7,245 nucleotides of DNA from Syntrophus sp. (in: bacteria) (GTDB lineage Bacteria > Desulfobacterota > Syntrophia > Syntrophales > UBA8958). The position numbers and the translations under genes were made by a program. Numbering within the stretch: the stretch's first letter is position 1; each line of letters starts with the position of its first letter. The stretch is taken from the NCBI GenBank assembly GCA_003451635.1, contig DMAT01000184.1, positions 1 to 7,245 on the forward strand, in the 5' to 3' direction. Of this stretch, positions 5,872 to 7,245 are shown piece after piece. Under the pieces are notes generated by a model. The model made no database searches, had not been told where the DNA came from, and saw nothing but the letters and a program-made list of their open reading frames with translations.

Positions 5872-6762
5872 TCAGGCCGCCACACTCGCTTTCTTCAGAG
5901 CTTCAATGCGTTCCTCCAGTGGCGGGTGCGAGGAGAAGGCCTGCATCCACTTTGGTGAACCGGAGATCTTCATGGCCGCCATGGACGGTGCAGCGTTATC
6001 GATGCCCAGACTGTATGTGCGTTGCAGCTTTTCCAAGGCGGCGATCATGTTGTTCCGGCCGGCCAAACGGGCACCGCCGGCATCGGCCTTGAATTCACGC
6101 CGCCGTGAAAAGGCGGCGACGACCAAGGAACCGAGGATAGAAAAAAGGATGTCGAAGATAATGACCGCGGCAATACGGACAATGCCGGCATAGCGTTCGT
6201 CAACGGCCATGCTGGCCACATAGCTGATAATGCGGGACAGGAACATGGCAAAGGCGTTCACAACGCCGGAAACAAGGGTGAGGGTGACCATATCGCCGTT
6301 GGCGATGTGGGAGATCTCATGTCCCAGTACACCGTCCGTCTCGTTCCGGTCCATACGCTGGAGAAGACCCGTGGATACGGCAACAAGGGAGTGGTTGCGG
6401 GACGGTCCCGTGGCAAAGGCGTTCACCTCGGGGGATTCGTAGATGCCAACTTCCGGCATGGGGATTCCTGCCCCAGAACTGAGGACCTTCACCGTATTGA
6501 GCAGTTCCCCGTATGGGCCGGGATTTCGGGGATCGATGATCTGTAAGCCCATGAACCATTTTGCCATCTGCTTCGACATCAGGAGGGAGATGAATGCACC
6601 CCCCATGCCCCAGAGGGCGCAGAAAACGAGGAGGGCCGGAATGTTGAGGCCCGATGCGTCGATGTAGGGACGGATTCCCATCAGGTTGATCACCAGGGTC
6701 AAAGTGACCATGATCAGGATATTCGTGAGAAGAAACAGCGATATGCGTTTAAACCAGGTCAT
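5872..6762 (-). CDS. htpX: HtpX membrane zinc metalloprotease (peptidase M48)
   Basis: An inner-membrane protease that degrades misfolded or damaged membrane proteins, with its active site on the cytoplasmic side. Numbering from the ATG at 6762 (296 aa, close to the 293 aa of E. coli HtpX), two N-terminal membrane segments (about 7-29 and 40-62) precede the zinc-binding HEISH motif (148-152). The third zinc ligand is E223 in SRRREFKAD, and two further hydrophobic segments lie at about 157-180 and 193-217. PEVNAFATGP (111-120) and the C-terminal SSHPPLEERI (277-286) are family hallmarks. A TTG at 6771 would add three residues, but it lies only two bases from AAGGAGG, so the ATG 11 bases away is preferred. 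The gene appears single, with its own promoter. HtpX genes are often heat- or envelope-stress controlled. No sigma-32-type site is evident here. Confidence 0.96.
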   Translation of the reverse strand: MTWFKRISLFLLTNILIMVTLTLVINLMGIRPYIDASGLNIPALLVFCALWGMGGAFISLLMSKQMAKWFMGLQIIDPRNPGPYGELLNTVKVLSSGAGIPMPEVGIYESPEVNAFATGPSRNHSLVAVSTGLLQRMDRNETDGVLGHEISHIANGDMVTLTLVSGVVNAFAMFLSRIISYVASMAVDERYAGIVRIAAVIIFDILFSILGSLVVAAFSRRREFKADAGGARLAGRNNMIAALEKLQRTYSLGIDNAAPSMAAMKISGSPKWMQAFSSHPPLEERIEALKKASVAA

Positions 6763-6801
6763 AGGTGCCAAATCCTCCTTGTATTTGACTGACTCTGGGA
6801 A

Positions 6802-6829
6802 AATTTAATCAATCTTTTCTGTTTGTCAA
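6802..6829 (-). promoter_or_regulatory. Predicted promoter of htpX
   Basis: On the minus strand, TTGACA (6824-6829) and TAAATT (6802-6807) are separated by 16 bases. The -35 is perfect and the -10 matches four of six. Transcription would start near 6795, about 33 bases before the ATG. It is divergent from the plus-strand promoter at 6842-6870. Confidence 0.45.
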
Positions 6830-6841
6830 CTTGCAAAAAGA

Positions 6842-6870
6842 TTAACAATATAGTAATTAGAGCACATAAT
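6842..6870 (+). promoter_or_regulatory. Predicted promoter for the transposase remnant and P-type ATPase
   Basis: TTAACA (6842-6847), a 17-base spacer and CATAAT (6865-6870) each match five of six consensus positions. The start would fall near 6877, just before the AGGAGG at 6882-6887. If the sequence from here to about 6995 comes from an insertion sequence, this promoter may have been brought in by it. Confidence 0.42.
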
Positions 6871-6892
6871 ATTCAGCAGTTAGGAGGAAGCT

Positions 6893-7003
6893 GTGGGCGG
6901 AATCGGAGCTAGAGGCGATGCTCTTTTCATATATGTATCTCCAGAGTCATTTGTTCCGGATGATCATCCCCTTCGGCCTATTCGGGTCATGGCGGATCCA
7001 TGA
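6893..7003 (+). pseudogene. IS transposase remnant, N-terminal 36 codons (IS5/IS4-like, DUF772 type)
   Basis: A GTG start five bases after a perfect AGGAGG opens a 36-codon frame ending in TGA. Its product contains LFIYVSPESFVPDDHPLRPI and then RVMADP. The aromatic-Tyr-Val-Ser-Pro-Glu, V-P-x-D-H-P-L-R-P-I-R and M-A-D pattern is what I know from the first 35 or so residues of full-length DDE transposases of the IS5/IS4-like group with an N-terminal DUF772 domain. The rest of the transposase, including the catalytic DDE core, is absent. The fragment ends exactly where the P-type ATPase begins, and its stop overlaps the ATPase ATG as ATGA. It may survive as a leader peptide for the ATPase. Confidence 0.65.
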
Positions 7004-7245
7004 AGAAAGAAGCACATACTCATACCCTCGCCTCCTCCCCGGTATGGCATGGGATGCATCTATCCGATATCGCCGCCCACCTGAGTGCCGATCCCGAACA
7101 GGGTTTATCCCAGGAAGAAGCGCAGGAGCGCCTGAACCGTTTAGGTTTAAATCAACTCGTCGAACGGGGGACACGTCCGGCCTGGCGTCTCTTGCTCGAT
7201 CAATTCACCAGCGTTCTGGTTATTGTCCTAGTTGTGGCGGCTGTT
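7000..7245 (+). CDS. P-type cation-transporting ATPase, N-terminus (truncated by window edge)
   Basis: An integral membrane pump using ATP to move cations, probably the P2A (Ca2+-type) group. Only 82 residues are in view. WHGMHLSDIAAHL (16-28), LSQEEAQERLNRLGLNQL (36-53) and WRLLLDQFTS (61-70) form the cation-ATPase N-terminal domain, followed by the start of the first transmembrane helix (VLVIVLVVAAV) at the window edge. The phosphorylation site DKTGT and the ion-binding residues lie outside, so the ion cannot be assigned. The start is ATG 7000: the frame is closed by TGA at 6961-6963 and contains no other start codon. Its own ribosome-binding site is poor (GGCGGA), but the ATG overlaps the TGA of the transposase remnant, so translational coupling is likely. 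Confidence 0.88.
   Translation, partial: MKKEAHTHTLASSPVWHGMHLSDIAAHLSADPEQGLSQEEAQERLNRLGLNQLVERGTRPAWRLLLDQFTSVLVIVLVVAAV

Overview
The window reads as chromosomal DNA from a Gram-negative bacterium of moderate GC content, most likely Desulfobacterota (the former Deltaproteobacteria). This is an inference from the style of the hybrid histidine kinase, the compact operons with GGAGG ribosome-binding sites and the mix of protein families. No rRNA, tRNA or other taxonomic marker is present. There is no CRISPR array, prophage or intact insertion sequence.

Layout. (1) 2-934, plus strand: the C-terminal part of a hybrid sensor histidine kinase (HATPase plus receiver), cut by the left edge. (2) 936-4402, minus strand: a tight four-gene operon. 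In transcription order it encodes an SPFH-domain protein with three C-terminal zinc ribbons, a 405-residue protein built from two zinc-ribbon repeats, a ParA/Soj-type ATPase, and a 101-residue protein of unknown function. A near-consensus sigma-70 promoter (TTGACA-17-TATAAA) lies 29 bases upstream, and a perfect 10-3-10 palindrome overlaps its -35 box. (3) 4412-5192: about 780 bases without a recognisable gene. It holds a second near-consensus promoter (TTGACA-17-TATACT, plus strand), a perfect 21-bp hairpin and a plus-strand intrinsic terminator, so it may encode a non-coding RNA. (4) 5193-5681, minus strand: a flavodoxin-family protein with its own promoter. (5) 5872-6762, minus strand: the HtpX membrane metalloprotease. 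(6) 6842-7245, plus strand: a promoter, the first 36 codons of an IS-type transposase with an intact ribosome-binding site, and then, overlapping the transposase stop as ATGA, the N-terminus of a P-type cation-transporting ATPase that runs off the right edge.

How the genes may work together. The four-gene operon is the most interesting part. SPFH proteins assemble on membranes, zinc ribbons usually bind proteins or nucleic acids, and ParA ATPases position cargo. One promoter driving all four suggests a membrane-associated, spatially organised complex. Bacillus YdjI-type SPFH/zinc-ribbon proteins, linked to PspA-dependent envelope stress, are the nearest described relatives I know, but no PspA is present here. 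HtpX is also an envelope-quality protease, so an envelope-stress theme is possible, but HtpX is a separate transcription unit. The function of the operon is not known from this sequence.
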